Source: Chromera velia
Lineage: Eukaryota; Sar; Chromeraceae
Assembly: GCA_018398765.1 (NCBI GenBank)
Contig: JAHBMJ010000354.1
Location: 1-49,834 of the forward strand
Length of the DNA stretch: 49,834 nucleotides
Direction of reading: 5' to 3'
Shown: positions 1 through 10,418 of the stretch, piece by piece
Layout: each line of letters opens with the position of its first letter
Position numbering within the stretch: position 1 is the stretch's first letter
Notes under the pieces: model-generated
Told to the model about the DNA's origin: nothing
What the model saw: only the letters and a program-made list of their open reading frames with translations
Database searches by the model: none
Program-made: the position numbers and the translations under genes

Positions 1-776
1 GGGGGGGGGGGGGGGGGGGGGGGGGGAGAGCCAAAGAAAACAAGAAAGAGGGGGAGGAAGAGAAAGAGGGGAAGACAAAGAGAGGAAGGGGGTAAGGAAG
101 AAAGAAGAGGGCGAAGAATGGTCGGAACAAGAAACAAGACAGCTGGATTGAACGCATCCTTGCGGAAGATCGGCGCAACAGGCAGGCGTGGATAGGACAG
201 ACGAGGAGAAGGCTTTGCAAAAGAAAAGACGACAAAGAACAAGAGGTCGCACTGAATGAGTGCATTTGAGACTCAAGACGAAAAAAAGGGGCAGTGTGGC
301 GATTTGTCTAAAATGGGTTAATTTCGTGTTTTCGGTTCCAAGCAGGATTTGTCCAGCATCCGAGCGTGAAAGCCCTCTTTGCTCATAAAGTGGGCTTCAG
401 GAAGAAATGGGGGTAAAGAGGATAACAAAGGGGGGGTTCCTTTCTCAAAACACTTGGGCGGTCTTGCCTGCCTAGAATACTCAGTTGTCTCTTCCTTCCC
501 TTTCCCACCTGTGCACCGATCATGTGCACACGTATGTACCTCCCCAGGCATCGACCCTCAGCGAACATCGCCGGAAAGGACGTAAGAACATGAAGTCGCG
601 TTAGAACGGTGATGGAGGTCTGAGAGAGACGGGAGAATGACGAAGGAAGCAGATGCCCTTATCAGGCAAATTGTGGCCTTCGCCTGATGGTTCTCTTTCG
701 GCCTTCCAATAAATTCGGTCCAATAAGAATATAAGCAGCCATGCCATTCACCAGCAATACTCATTAGTGTACCCAC
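1..776. other. Spacer, purine-rich start of window
   Basis: The window opens with 26 consecutive G residues, followed by about 120 bases of purine-rich sequence. The rest is mixed sequence without an open frame that looks coding. On the minus strand this region should hold the downstream exons of the HMG-box-like gene whose exon lies at 777-854, but I could not find a convincing second half of the HMG box here. Confidence 0.4.
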
Positions 777-854
777 CTGCCTTGATGTACAGATTGTACC
801 CAGAAGAGCCTCTCTTGGGCTTGTCCTTCAACACCGCCTTCTCCTTAGGAGCCA
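777..854 (-). CDS. Exon of a probable HMG-box protein (partial gene)
   Basis: On the minus strand a tgcag acceptor ends at 855 and a GTGGGT donor starts at 776, enclosing 78 bases. If the previous exon ends in A, the first two bases TG complete a start codon, giving MAPKEKAVLKDKPKRGSSGY followed by NLYIKA. The pattern K-P-K-R-x-x-S-x-Y-N-L-Y-I-K is the first helix of an HMG box, which in known families reads like PKRPLSAYNLF. HMG-box proteins bend DNA and act in chromatin or transcription in the nucleus. The remaining helices should lie below position 776 or beyond the window, and I could not place them. The upstream exon carrying the A of the start codon was not located. The call rests on one short motif, so a chance match is possible. 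Confidence 0.45.
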
Positions 855-2003
855 CTGCAAGAAGGGACGCAAAACAAAAGACTCTTGTGGCGTTTTACAT
901 GGATTATACAAAATCACAGCACTGCCAGAACAGAAAGAAGAAACGGGACAGGCAGGCGGGAGGGGTCCTTCCAGAAGGACTAACTTGTCGTCGAGGGGAA
1001 GGAAGAGTTCTTGAAAGACCAGAAACCGAGAGACGCCGAGAAGACCGGGAAAGAGCGAACTGCTATACACCCTTTTGTATGTTTAGTATGTCTCTAGAGA
1101 AGCTGAGGTCCACACCTAGAGCAACCACGTTGTGCTAATGAAACTGTCGGCTGACGCATAAAGCGCGTGTGGTCACACTGTGATTCTGAAATCAGCTCTC
1201 TCAAGTCTGGCGCTTCAATTTGCTCGGCTTAATTGTTTTTTTCGTTTGCTTATTTTTGGTGTTTTTTTAATTTACTCCTGCAAATTTAAGTCCCGGCCGC
1301 GCGCCCCGCCGGCGGCCCGCACGCGCGGCGGCGCCCCGGCCCGCCTCATGCATGAATGCATGCATGCGCGCGATTCCGCGCGCGCGCGCAAGTCGCGCGA
1401 AAACGCCGCGATTGTGCATTCTATGTACGTATACATCGATATGTGTACGTATATATAGATATATCCTAACTAGCTGTCTATATTGATCTCTCTATACGTA
1501 CACGTCTGCGTCAACAATCTATATGCAGCAGTCTGCTCGGCTAGAATAATACCTGCTGAAGACCCGAATCATGCTTCCGCAGCATTGTGCTTCACACTGA
1601 AGGAGGAAAGCAAGATATCCGCCACTTTGCTCAGACAAATTGTTGCAACGACACGAAGTGCAACAGTGTCTACAAACCATCAATCGAGACGGAGAGAGAG
1701 GCGAAAAACGAGATCGACAGCAGAGGAGGTCCACTCGGAACAATTGCGCACGGGCGAGTGACTTAGCGAGTGAGTGGGCGCCTGGGCGCATTCACTCATT
1801 GCACTCTCGAGTGATTCTGTGTTTTGAATCAGTCTGCATGGTCTTGGATTTAAAAGGTGCAAAGAGAAAAGGACAACAGGAGATTCTACCATTCTCTAGC
1901 TCTCCAGGCCAACATTGGGTTCTGAAGACTTCATCCAGCAACGCTGCTTCTCCCTCTCTTATCCATCTACTGTCGATCAGACTCTGACTCTGGACCACAA
2001 ATA
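855..2003. other. Spacer upstream of the UVR-like gene
   Basis: No credible coding exon was found. The section at about 1293-1410 is extremely GC-rich with alternating CG runs and CATGCATG tracts, and it is flanked by AT-rich sequence, including a TATATA-containing stretch near 1450-1465. The promoter and 5' untranslated region of the gene starting at 2004 must lie in this interval, but no specific element can be assigned. Confidence 0.4.
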
Positions 2004-2469
2004 ATGGAGGCATCAGCAGACGCCCCTGTCCCTGTTGCTGCTGGAATGCACCCGAGTGACATGGTGGCCCTTCTGGAAGCATCGATGAGAGAATTTGAGG
2101 AGGCAGGACAGTACGAGGAAGCCACACGGATCAAGAATCAACTCAGCGGGATGCGACTGGAGGAGCAGAACAGGCGAAGAGACCAGATACGAGCAGAGCA
2201 GCTTGCAGAAAAACTGGGCATCGAGGAGGCGCACATGAAGGAACTGCAAGAATTTAACGACATCTGGGTTGGTCATGTCAGGTCTCTCTTTCTGTATGGA
2301 TAGAAGGGAGGGGTTGGAAGGGAACTATGCAAAAGCGTGCTTTTTTTGAAGGAAGAGAACGGAGGAGAGAGCAACTTGGACTTGCTGTGTATGACCATGT
2401 GTAAACAGTGCATTCTTCGGCCCGTTGCTTGTCTGCGAAAAAGTCTACACGTGAATGTGTAGATGTTCT

Positions 2470-2559
<90 letters not shown>

Positions 2560-5505
2560 TCTTACAATGTCTGCCATTCTGAGTGGTGTTTCTTTCAGAC
2601 TCAGCTGGTGATGTCTTTACAGCACACTTTATAGCAACATGTTTCATTAAGTGACAAAAGCGGAAAGATGCAACTCCCGATGCCCACTTTTCCTCGATCT
2701 GCCGTCTGGATCTGCCCCCCATGCTTGCACGACCGAAAGATCTCTCTCGCCAGGAATCGCATTACTCCCCTTGAAACGTGTTGGGAGGTCATTTTGGTTC
2801 AATATTTTCGGCCGCCGGCTTTGTGTTCCTATCTCATGTTGGCATGAATTCTTTCTTTCATCTTGCTTCTTTCTCTTTTTGCGTGCAGGATAGAAAAGTC
2901 CAGGAGTTTGAGCTCCATGCAAGTGAGTCGAGTGAATGAAAGAAGTCGATAGAGCTAGCCGTAGAATCATCCATCGCAAATCGATCCGTATGTCTAGTCG
3001 GTTTTCCTTCCAGAGTGCTGCCTGCCCTTCGTCTGTGTGCTTTTTGCTTGTGTGGGGATGTGTGACTTCCATGTGTGGTATAAGAAAATCCTTCTTGATG
3101 CCTAAGCTCTTGCCTGCTTTGTTTTTGGCCTGTTCGCGGGTTGCCCAAGTTTAAATGCACATTCATTCAATCAAGCCAAACTTGACTGATCGACGCACAA
3201 CGTCGTACCAGGCGAACGGATGGATGGATGGATGGATGGATGGATGGATGGATGGATGGATGAATGGATGGATGGATGGATGGATGGATGGATGGACATA
3301 GAGAGGAGAATCAAATGGAGCGCTCGCCGAGAAAAAAAGAATGCATGGGGAGTCTCCATGGGGAGGGGAGGGGAGGGGGCACGCTAAGTCGCATAGAGAA
3401 GAGAAGACTGTCTGTTTTCCTTCTTCGCCTCTGCAATTTTCGCCCGACGCATACGCATCACAAATGAAGGATGAGAGGAAAGTTCATGCCCTGTTTCTTG
3501 TTCATCGCCCTGAAAGCGTGCGTCGACGAGACTGGGCACATGTTCATCGCGAATTCTATGAAAGAAAGAAATGCACGATCGAGCATTTGAATGCACATCA
3601 CACAGAACCTGCCTCCCTCAGCATGTACCCGCTTTCTGTTCTCTCCTCTCCGCTAAATTCCCCAATGTCTCTTCGATCCGGTCATGCCATCCGCCCGCGT
3701 GCCCCCCCGCTCTTCCTTCCACATGCATGCATGCACGCATATGCCCCCCCTGCCTGCCTGCCTGTATGCAGATGCCCTGTGTCAGCAACTGGGGGAGAGG
3801 CACAGGTTGGAGTTCATGGCCTACTCGGAGAAGCTCCACAAGGTAGGTGCATCCATTTACTTCCATACATAATTCTTTTTCAGGGAGCGCTCCATGCATT
3901 CTGTATGAAAGTAAATGCATGGCCTACTCGGAGAAGCTCCACAAGGTAGGTGCATCCATTTACTTCCATACATAATTCTTTTTCAGGGAGCGCTCCATGC
4001 ATTCTGTATGAAAGTAAATGCATGGCCTACTCGGAGAAGCTCCACAAGGTAGGTGCATCCATTTACTTCCATACATAGTTCTTTTTCAGGGAGCGCTCCA
4101 TGCATTCTGTATGAAAGTAAATGCATGGCCTACTCGGAGAAGCTCCACAAGGTAGGTGCATCCATTTACTTCCATACATAATTCTTTTTCAGGGAGCGCT
4201 CCATGCATTCTGTATGAAAGTAAATGCATGGCCTACTCGGAGAAGCTCCACAAGGTAGGTGCATCCATTTACTTCCATACATAATTCTTTTTCAGGGAGC
4301 GCTCCATGCATTCTGTATGAAAGTAAATGCATGGCCTACTCGGAGAAGCTCCACAAGGTGCATATATATTCATCCATCCATCCATCCATCCATCCATCCA
4401 AGCGAGCAATAAATCAGAATTAAGAGAAAGCAAGATAATCCAGGGCCCACAGCTGAATCAATGAATGTGAGTGCATGGATACACGAATGAATGAATGAAT
4501 GAATGAATGAATGAACGAATGAATGAATGAATGAATGAATGAATGAATAAATGAACGAATGAATGCATCAATGAATGAATGAATGCAGGAGACGGCTCCA
4601 CGTACGCCGCGGTGGTCCAAGGAGCTCTTGACACTCCGAAAAGTCGAGGCCACGCTTGTAAAGCAGAAGAACTACGCCGAAGCCTCCAAAATCAAAGCAC
4701 AGGTGGGTAATGGTTGGTACATCGGTTGCAAAGTTCAACAGCGACAGACGCAAGGAACTGAAAGGCTACAACGGACATTCGACTGGACAAAGGAGGCAGC
4801 AGGGCCGTCACAGGGAGAAAGTCAGAGAGACAGTTTTTCTTTCTTTTTTTCTTTCTTTCTTTCCTTCTTTTTTATTTCTTGCGGGCTGCATGAGATACCC
4901 TTTTGACGCCCTCCGGCCATGTGATTTCTTGGATCATGGTGAAGAGATGAAGAAGACCGTGCATGCATTTCTAATCAATATGACTGATCGGCACTTCAGC
5001 TTGACCTCCAACAAATCAATCAATTCTCACACTTATGCACTCATCGTGTCGGAGTCCATCCATGCACGAATGTATGCATGCATGTATGCTTGCAGGCAGA
5101 CTCGCTGGAAGATCAAGAAACTTTCAGATGGAGAAAGGCCCGACAGGAAAAGATTGACCTTCTGGAAGACCAGTTCGTCCGAAAGCAGCACCTCGAGATG
5201 GCAGGTATGTGCGTGCGTCGGCTGCAGGAGCCTGCAGTCAACTGTTGTATGTATGGATGATGTTGAGAGTACACGAAGTCTGTCCCCTTCTTTTTACAAC
5301 ACGGACAGAACACGGACGGAAGGAGGGACAGACAGAACAAAGGGCAGAGGGGCGGCCGGGCGGGGAGTGCTTGGTAGACTCTCCCAGGCAGAAAGTGGGG
5401 AATTACAGGATTGCATCAATATCAATAAATTCTGTTGTTCGTATTGCTTTGCAATAATGCTGGTTTTGGGGTCTCACTGTCAGCAGCAGTCTCCTCCTAA
5501 GCGCA

Positions 5506-5543
<38 letters not shown>

Positions 5544-6463
5544 ATATATATATATATATATATACATATATGTACACATACACGCACATGTCTATGTCAA
5601 TGTCGATGTATACCTGTGTGCCTTTCTCTTTCGTTCTAACTTTGTTTCTTTCTTCTTTTATTTCACTTTCTCGACACTCCTTTTTTCTCTTCCCGGTCGA
5701 TGCAGGTTTGAGGAAGCGGGTTCAGTCGGGCAGGGAGGAAAGCAGGCAGGCGAGGAAGGCAGAGCTGGAAAGGCTGCTGCAAAGGTACCACAACGTCAAA
5801 GTGGCCATGGAGACACAAGTCAGTAAGCCAGCCAGCCAGCCAGCCAGCCGAGAGCATCAAGAAAAGTTGGATCTGAAAATCAGCTACACCAGAGTCGACT
5901 GTCAACATGCGATACGGCGTAACAGAACAGAAACGCCACACAAATGATCATGGACACAAACATTGTCCAGCTCCCTCACATTGTCCAGCCAGCCGGGGGT
6001 CTGTCTGCAATGATGTAGCAGGCATAAATAAAAAGGGGGTCCCACACAGCTTTCATACACCCCTAGCTTCTAGCTGTGCAGTAGCGCGACGATCTATCCT
6101 CAAAGTAGTCGGACGCATCCATCCATCTTTCAATGCATCGGCCCATCCTTCCCTCCCTCGTCCCTCCCTCCCTCCATCCATCCCCAAGTCAACACATACA
6201 CATGTGTGAGCACATAGACACATACGCACCGTCACACCGACACATTTTCTTTCTGCATGAAATGAAATGAATGTTTGCAGCATCACCTGAGGAGAATCGA
6301 TCATGAGAGATACGCGCGCACTGCCTCTGGGGCTCCCCCTCTGTCGCCTCAGCAGCCTCAGGCACAGATGGTCTCAAAGGGATCAGCCTCAGGCAGACCG
6401 ACAACGCCCCTTTCTGCTCTGACGTCAGTTCAGTCGGGCCTTCGTGTCTCTATCTCTTTCTGA
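2004..6463 (+). CDS. Coiled-coil protein with UVR-like motifs (7 exons)
   Basis: Exons are 2004-2267, 2889-2922, 3772-3842, 4589-4702, 5096-5204, 5706-5818 and 6281-6463. They total 888 bases and encode 295 residues. Every junction has GT..AG ends and compatible phase (0,1,0,0,1,0). The protein is almost entirely helical and charged. Residues 23-46 (core [16 protein letters not shown]) and 136-161 (core [16 protein letters not shown]) resemble the UVR motif of UvrB/UvrC-type helical hairpins. The spacer [16 protein letters not shown] followed by [15 protein letters not shown] is a coiled-coil pattern I associate with a conserved protist and animal family of unknown function. Residues about 162-235 are a second coiled coil ending in [12 protein letters not shown], and the last 60 residues are a Ser/Pro/Gln-rich tail. 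The start is the first ATG of the frame. No enzymatic role is visible; a structural or scaffolding role is inference. Intron 3 contains the 103-bp array. Confidence 0.85.
2470..2557. repeat. Compound CT/GT/GA microsatellite in intron 1
   Basis: About 12 CT dinucleotides are followed by about 14 GT and then about 17 GA. The CT and GA arms are reverse complements of one another, so the transcript could fold into a long hairpin with a GU loop inside the first intron. Confidence 0.9.
3219..3296. repeat. GGAT tetranucleotide repeat in intron 2
   Basis: About 19 nearly perfect copies of a 4-base unit (GGAT) lie in the second intron of the UVR-like gene. It has one variant copy (gaat) near the middle. 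Confidence 0.9.
3816..4359. repeat. 103-bp tandem array carrying duplicated splice sites
   Basis: The ATGGCC that starts the repeated part of exon 3 recurs at 3816, 3919, 4022, 4125, 4228 and 4331, giving an exact period of 103 bases (five full units and a partial sixth). Each unit is a 29-base host segment, the exon 3 end through its GT donor, followed by about 74 bases. Those contain a GTAGGT donor, a polypyrimidine tract with ttttcag acceptor, the palindrome GGAGCGCTCC, and a terminal TCTGTATGAAAGTAAATGC. The sequence CATTTACTTCCATACA, just after the donor, is the inverted complement of TGTATGAAAGTAAATG at the unit end with one mismatch, so each unit has an internal inverted repeat. The last copy reads AAG then gtgcat instead of gtaggt, which probably shows the original donor. 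A spliced mini-exon from one unit would be 62 bases and would break the frame, so the whole array is treated as intron. Confidence 0.95.
4484..4587. repeat. AATG tetranucleotide repeat before exon 4
   Basis: More than 20 copies of GAAT/AATG fill the end of intron 3 right up to the tgcag acceptor at 4588. A shorter ATCC repeat lies at about 4368-4400. The usual polypyrimidine tract is therefore replaced by this purine-rich repeat. Confidence 0.9.
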
Positions 6464-6862
6464 ATATTGAGTGGATTTGCGTGAATGCTTTCGTTGATGA
6501 TCTGTCTATGTGCAGGTGTGCATTCATTTAGATTGCATGCGAAACCGTACCGACGGAAGAAATTAACATGTCTTTCACGCATGCATTCATCATTGCTTGA
6601 GGCAATCAATCACATCGATGAATGGGCATTCATGCACGGGCGTTCGTTCGTTCTTTTTCTCGAATGAATGAATGGACTCAAGCGGTGATTTCCTTGGAAG
6701 TGCGATAGAGGGGCGTGCTTTCATATTGAGTGAAATGGGTGGGCGCTTGATTGCATGTGAAATACATGTGTACAGCATTCGCGTGGTGGACATATATGTC
6801 TCTTGTTCTGCATGTGTCTAAATTACTACTTGGTATGCATGTGTTTTTGAGAGCCGGCATGC

Positions 6863-6900
<38 letters not shown>

Positions 6901-7740
6901 CCTCATGGGATTCAGTGCATGCACATGCATGCGTTTTCGAAGCCCTTTCCGCATTCTGCTGTGTGGGTTTCTTTCTCTTTTTTTCTTCCGATCCCCCCTG
7001 CAGGCATGCAACCTCTCGTCGGTCGCTGCGAAAACATCACTGATCGATCGAATGATTCTTCCGATCGACTTACTTCAGGACATTCGATCGATCGTTCGAC
7101 AGGGGGGGGGGAACTGATGCATGTCCTTCTCATACAACCATGCACGCACACATGACATACATGCACGCACGCACGCACGCACACACGCATGCACGCACAC
7201 TATAGAAGGATCGATCAGAAGGATACATGCATGCATCTGGCATGATCGATCGAGGAAGGAAGTGCGGTATCTCTTTGCTGATTGATCGAGGGTCAGACAG
7301 ACGGAAGAGGAACGAAGAGAGAGAGAGAGAGAGAACATGGAGCCAGCTTTCTGCAATAGACATTTCTGTCCGTCTGCCTGCCTGCCTGCTTGAAAGTCTG
7401 TTCTATACATAGAGGTCTGTGTAAGTAGTCTGGCCAGAGAGAGCGGAGAATTGATGATCGAGCGAGAAGCAAAATTAAACGGACGGACGAGGAAAGACCA
7501 AAGAGCGGGGCACGCTGGGAGGAAATTGAAAGGGTCCGTCTCTGAAATTAAATACACTTGCTCACAAGCAGCAGAGAGCGATGCAGACAGATCCAGGATG
7601 AACTCAGGTTGGGTCTTAAAAAAGCAGCGTGTAGCAAAACAGATGGCGCAAAGAGGAACAACAGCGGAGATTCAGACGCGTGGATGGAGGGCATGTACAC
7701 ATTTATTCATTCATTCATTTATTCATTCATTAGCATTGAC
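6464..7740. other. Repeat-rich spacer
   Basis: This interval contains a CT repeat at about 6868-6897, many GATCGATC and CATGCATG runs, a G run near 7102-7110, a GA repeat near 7317-7334, and short ATTC repeats near 7702-7730. No open frame has splice-bounded, coding-like sequence that I would defend. Some of it must be the 3' untranslated region of the UVR-like gene. Confidence 0.4.
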
Positions 7741-8497
7741 GCTTCTTAACTTAAAAGCGGATGGACAGGAGTGGGGATGGAATGCCTTTCGGTCGATTCA
7801 AGGAGCTTCGGTAATTCTCATTCAAAGTAACGTCAAGTTTGAAAAAGGTCAAGAAAGAAGGTCATGGAGTGTAGAACACTTCAAATGTTGCAATAAATTG
7901 AGCAATAAAGGGTAAAACATGAAAGCAGAGCTTACCAAAACTACATACAAATAGATATTAATACTAATAAATAAATTCTTCAATGGCCCTTGGGGATTAA
8001 ATACCCCAAGGTCCCCACTGAACAAATTGAAGAATATATTTGTCTTATTTTATAGTTCATCTTACTGAAAGTATATAGTGCTTACTTTTAAATAGCTGCA
8101 TCATTGGAAAGCTCTAGTATTATTTTAAATAGTATTTTGTTTTATATTTAGCTTTATATTTCTTACTAGCCGCAGAATCTAGTGTTAGAGCCTATGACAA
8201 CTGATATATACTTCAAATTTGCAACCCTGCTAGCAACCCTAACTCTGAAAGCTAACGTTAAGGGCATATGTCTAGTCTGTTTTCAGCTAGTAGCCAATGC
8301 TAGCCCCACCAATTATGTTACATACAATTTATGCATGATTTTGACATGGCTTCATTTCAGTTCCCAAGATCGACTTACGAATAGTAGAGATCGGCAGATT
8401 TGGCACTAGGATTGGCAACTACTCAGTACGTAGTAAAAATTGATTCCTGAAGTTTAATTATAAATATTTAATCATCATGCACTCTCTTTTTTATACA
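7741..8497. other. AT-rich island without a gene
   Basis: The base composition shifts sharply to AT-rich from about 7880 and stays so to about 8500, with many TTTAAAT and ATAAATA strings. It lacks the CATGCATG texture of the surroundings. It directly adjoins the LINE relic and may be older transposon-derived DNA. I see no coding sequence. Confidence 0.4.
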
Positions 8498-9172
8498 GTC
8501 ATCATCATTATCATACGTCATTGCCATTGGCCTATAATAGGCGTTTAGCGTTCGGCAAGTCACGACATGCAAGGCAGATTGTTAATGATGGACCCTCATT
8601 CGGCAATATTTGGCAACTAGCTTAACAACAACATTTCTTTTCAAACTCTTCCACTTCTGGCATGGCGTGCTTGTACATGAGTGAGGCTGCTTCATGCGAT
8701 TTTGACTGCCAACCATGCTATGCCACCTCATAACGCCCCCCTCTTCTCTGCTTGTAATTCCTAAGAATTTCTTTCACCTGACAGCCCTGAACCTAGCTTC
8801 TTTTCTTTTCTGTGACTGTCTTCTTCGGCTGCTCTGGCTCTCTAGGGGCGAGGTCTTTGTATGCTTTGCTAGTGTGAATGCGAAGCCTGTGGAAGGTGGA
8901 AAACGTTCGTCTACATGCCGCATACTTCGCATCTCTATCTCTCTGCCCCTTTCTCACCTCGCTTTTCCTTCCCTTTTCCTCCACTGCTTTTTCACCCCGT
9001 CTTGAATTAAAGCCTTCTACCTGCCCCTATGAGAGGCAAGCGTCTGCCACTCGGCCTCATTGATTTCCAGAAGGCGGAAATTAGAAAGGACACAGTCGCT
9101 CCAACGAAGGAGGGGTCGACCAAGGGGGCGCTCTCCTGGGAGATGCCCAAACAACAACTGACGGGCCGGGAA
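8498..9172 (-). mobile_element. Decayed 3' end of a non-LTR retrotransposon (LINE)
   Basis: Read on the minus strand, 9172-9020 gives FPARQLLFGHLPGERPLGRP followed by LLRWSDCVLSNFRLLEINEA and EWQTLASHRGR, then a TAG. In LINE reverse-transcriptase polyproteins the C-terminal segment typically has the form GxRPRGRPxLRWxDxVxxDLxxLGIxxxEWxxLAxDRxxWR, so the TAG probably replaces the conserved Trp. After a frame change, 8927-8853 encodes KYAACRRTFSTFHRLRIHTS. This matches the degenerate CxxCxRxF...L..H zinc-knuckle that ends such proteins, with the first Cys lost. The 3' end at about 8515-8498 carries a GAT-rich tail typical of elements that prime on short repeats. The element is 5'-truncated and inactive. 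The remainder of the reverse transcriptase is absent. Confidence 0.7.
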
Positions 9173-10331
9173 GACGCTCTCCCCCCATCCTCCCAACATG
9201 GTCCAGCTACCAGAGTCTGGCGAGTTTGACAGTGCTCTCAATCGTGCGCAATCCAAACGCACGATGGATGGCAGTGTCACTATAATAGGAGTGCGCTCCT
9301 GGCAAGGCTGGTTCATTACCTGCCTCACACGCACCATGCACCATGGTGTTAACATTTATATATTAACAGTTTGCATATCTTTTATGTTTGGCATCCTGCC
9401 GCATCCATCAACATATGCCAGTACTTTTTTGGTTTGTCTTTGTTTTATGTTAAAATTTAAGCTCTTTGCTAGACTTTGGGCCTTGTGCAATTTCAAAATC
9501 GATGAAAACCTTCTCTGTCTAACTGAAAGAGCACTGCAAACTCCCAACGTCCAAGTGAGGTTCGTTAATCGTGAACCTCTCTTTTCTTACTTCTCATCAT
9601 ACAATCTCCCTCAAAGTCAGTAACTCCTCTTAGACGTACACCGAGACGCATTCGTCTCGATCCTTTCTGTTTTTTTGTTGTGAGTCTCCAACGGTGGTCG
9701 GCTCTTTCGCGTGCATTTGTTTGCACCTCGTTTGGGTGCATGGGTTTGTCCAGCTTTCGATCTGATCTATCGGGGGGCAAGGAAAGACGCCATCCCGTAG
9801 TCGAGTTTATGCACCTGGTCCAGATGGATGAAAGGTGGATGGAGAGGATGAGGGTGGACCGAGAAAAGGAAAAAGGAGAAATTAAGGCAGGAAGAGAAGG
9901 AGGGAGGGAGGGACTCAGAGGGATCGAATCGGACGATCATCCATCCATTGGATTGGACCTTCATTGGTTCCTCCATCGATCGGGATTGGTCAATCGATCT
10001 GAGTGTGCCCTGCTGCTGTGGGAAATCCCGCGGTCCGGCCGAATCAAGTCGGATGGATGGACTCGAGGGAATTGCCTTACCACCTGCCTTCCTTCCGGGC
10101 ATGCAGCTGATTTAGTTTTTCTTTTCTCGATCCTCTTCAGACTCGCTGTACGTTGATTTTCGTAGTGGCTTTACTGATTGACAATTTGATGGAGGGATGA
10201 TTTTTGGAGTGAAAAATCTTAGCCGCCCCCTTCCCTCAGTGTCCTTCCAGCACTTCAAGTTTTCCCGCCACAGTGCATGCTCCTCGATGTTTCTTTACTG
10301 TCTGCAAGTCTCTGTGCCTTCCTTCGATCAG

Positions 10332-10418
10332 GGGACAGCAAAACAAGGAAGGAAGGAAGGAAGGCCGCATGCGGTTACCAGCACTTCAATCTCTACGTAC
10401 AGAAAAAGGAGAAGCTGA
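10332..10418 (+). other. Candidate isolated exon
   Basis: The 87-base segment lies between a pyrimidine-rich catcag acceptor and a GTGAGT donor. In one frame it reads DSKTRKEGRKAACGYQHFNL followed by YVQKKEKL, a basic stretch that looks more like coding sequence than its neighbours. Its phase is 1 at both ends, but no partner exon was found within several kilobases, so it could be chance. The motif GYxxFNLYV is faintly reminiscent of the first helix of an HMG box. Confidence 0.2.

Noticed and set aside
1-26. Possible telomere (G run)
   Set aside because: It is a pure G homopolymer without a telomeric unit, more likely a simple repeat or assembly edge.
2273-2722. Minus-strand open frame with Ser-Leu and Thr-His runs
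   Set aside because: It is a translation of the CT/GT/GA microsatellite in an intron of the plus-strand gene.
3884-4358. Mini-exons of 62 bases predicted between the acceptor and donor of each 103-bp unit
   Set aside because: Including one shifts the frame, and including two gives a stop (TGA). Only removal of the whole array keeps the UVR-like protein open.
7005-7117. Possible exon after a ctgcag acceptor
   Set aside because: It is made of GATCGATC repeats open in more than one frame and runs into a G homopolymer without a donor.
9680-10156. Plus-strand frame with a basic, Glu-rich stretch
   Set aside because: It has no splice support, includes GGGA repeats and GATC tracts, and shows no recognisable domain.
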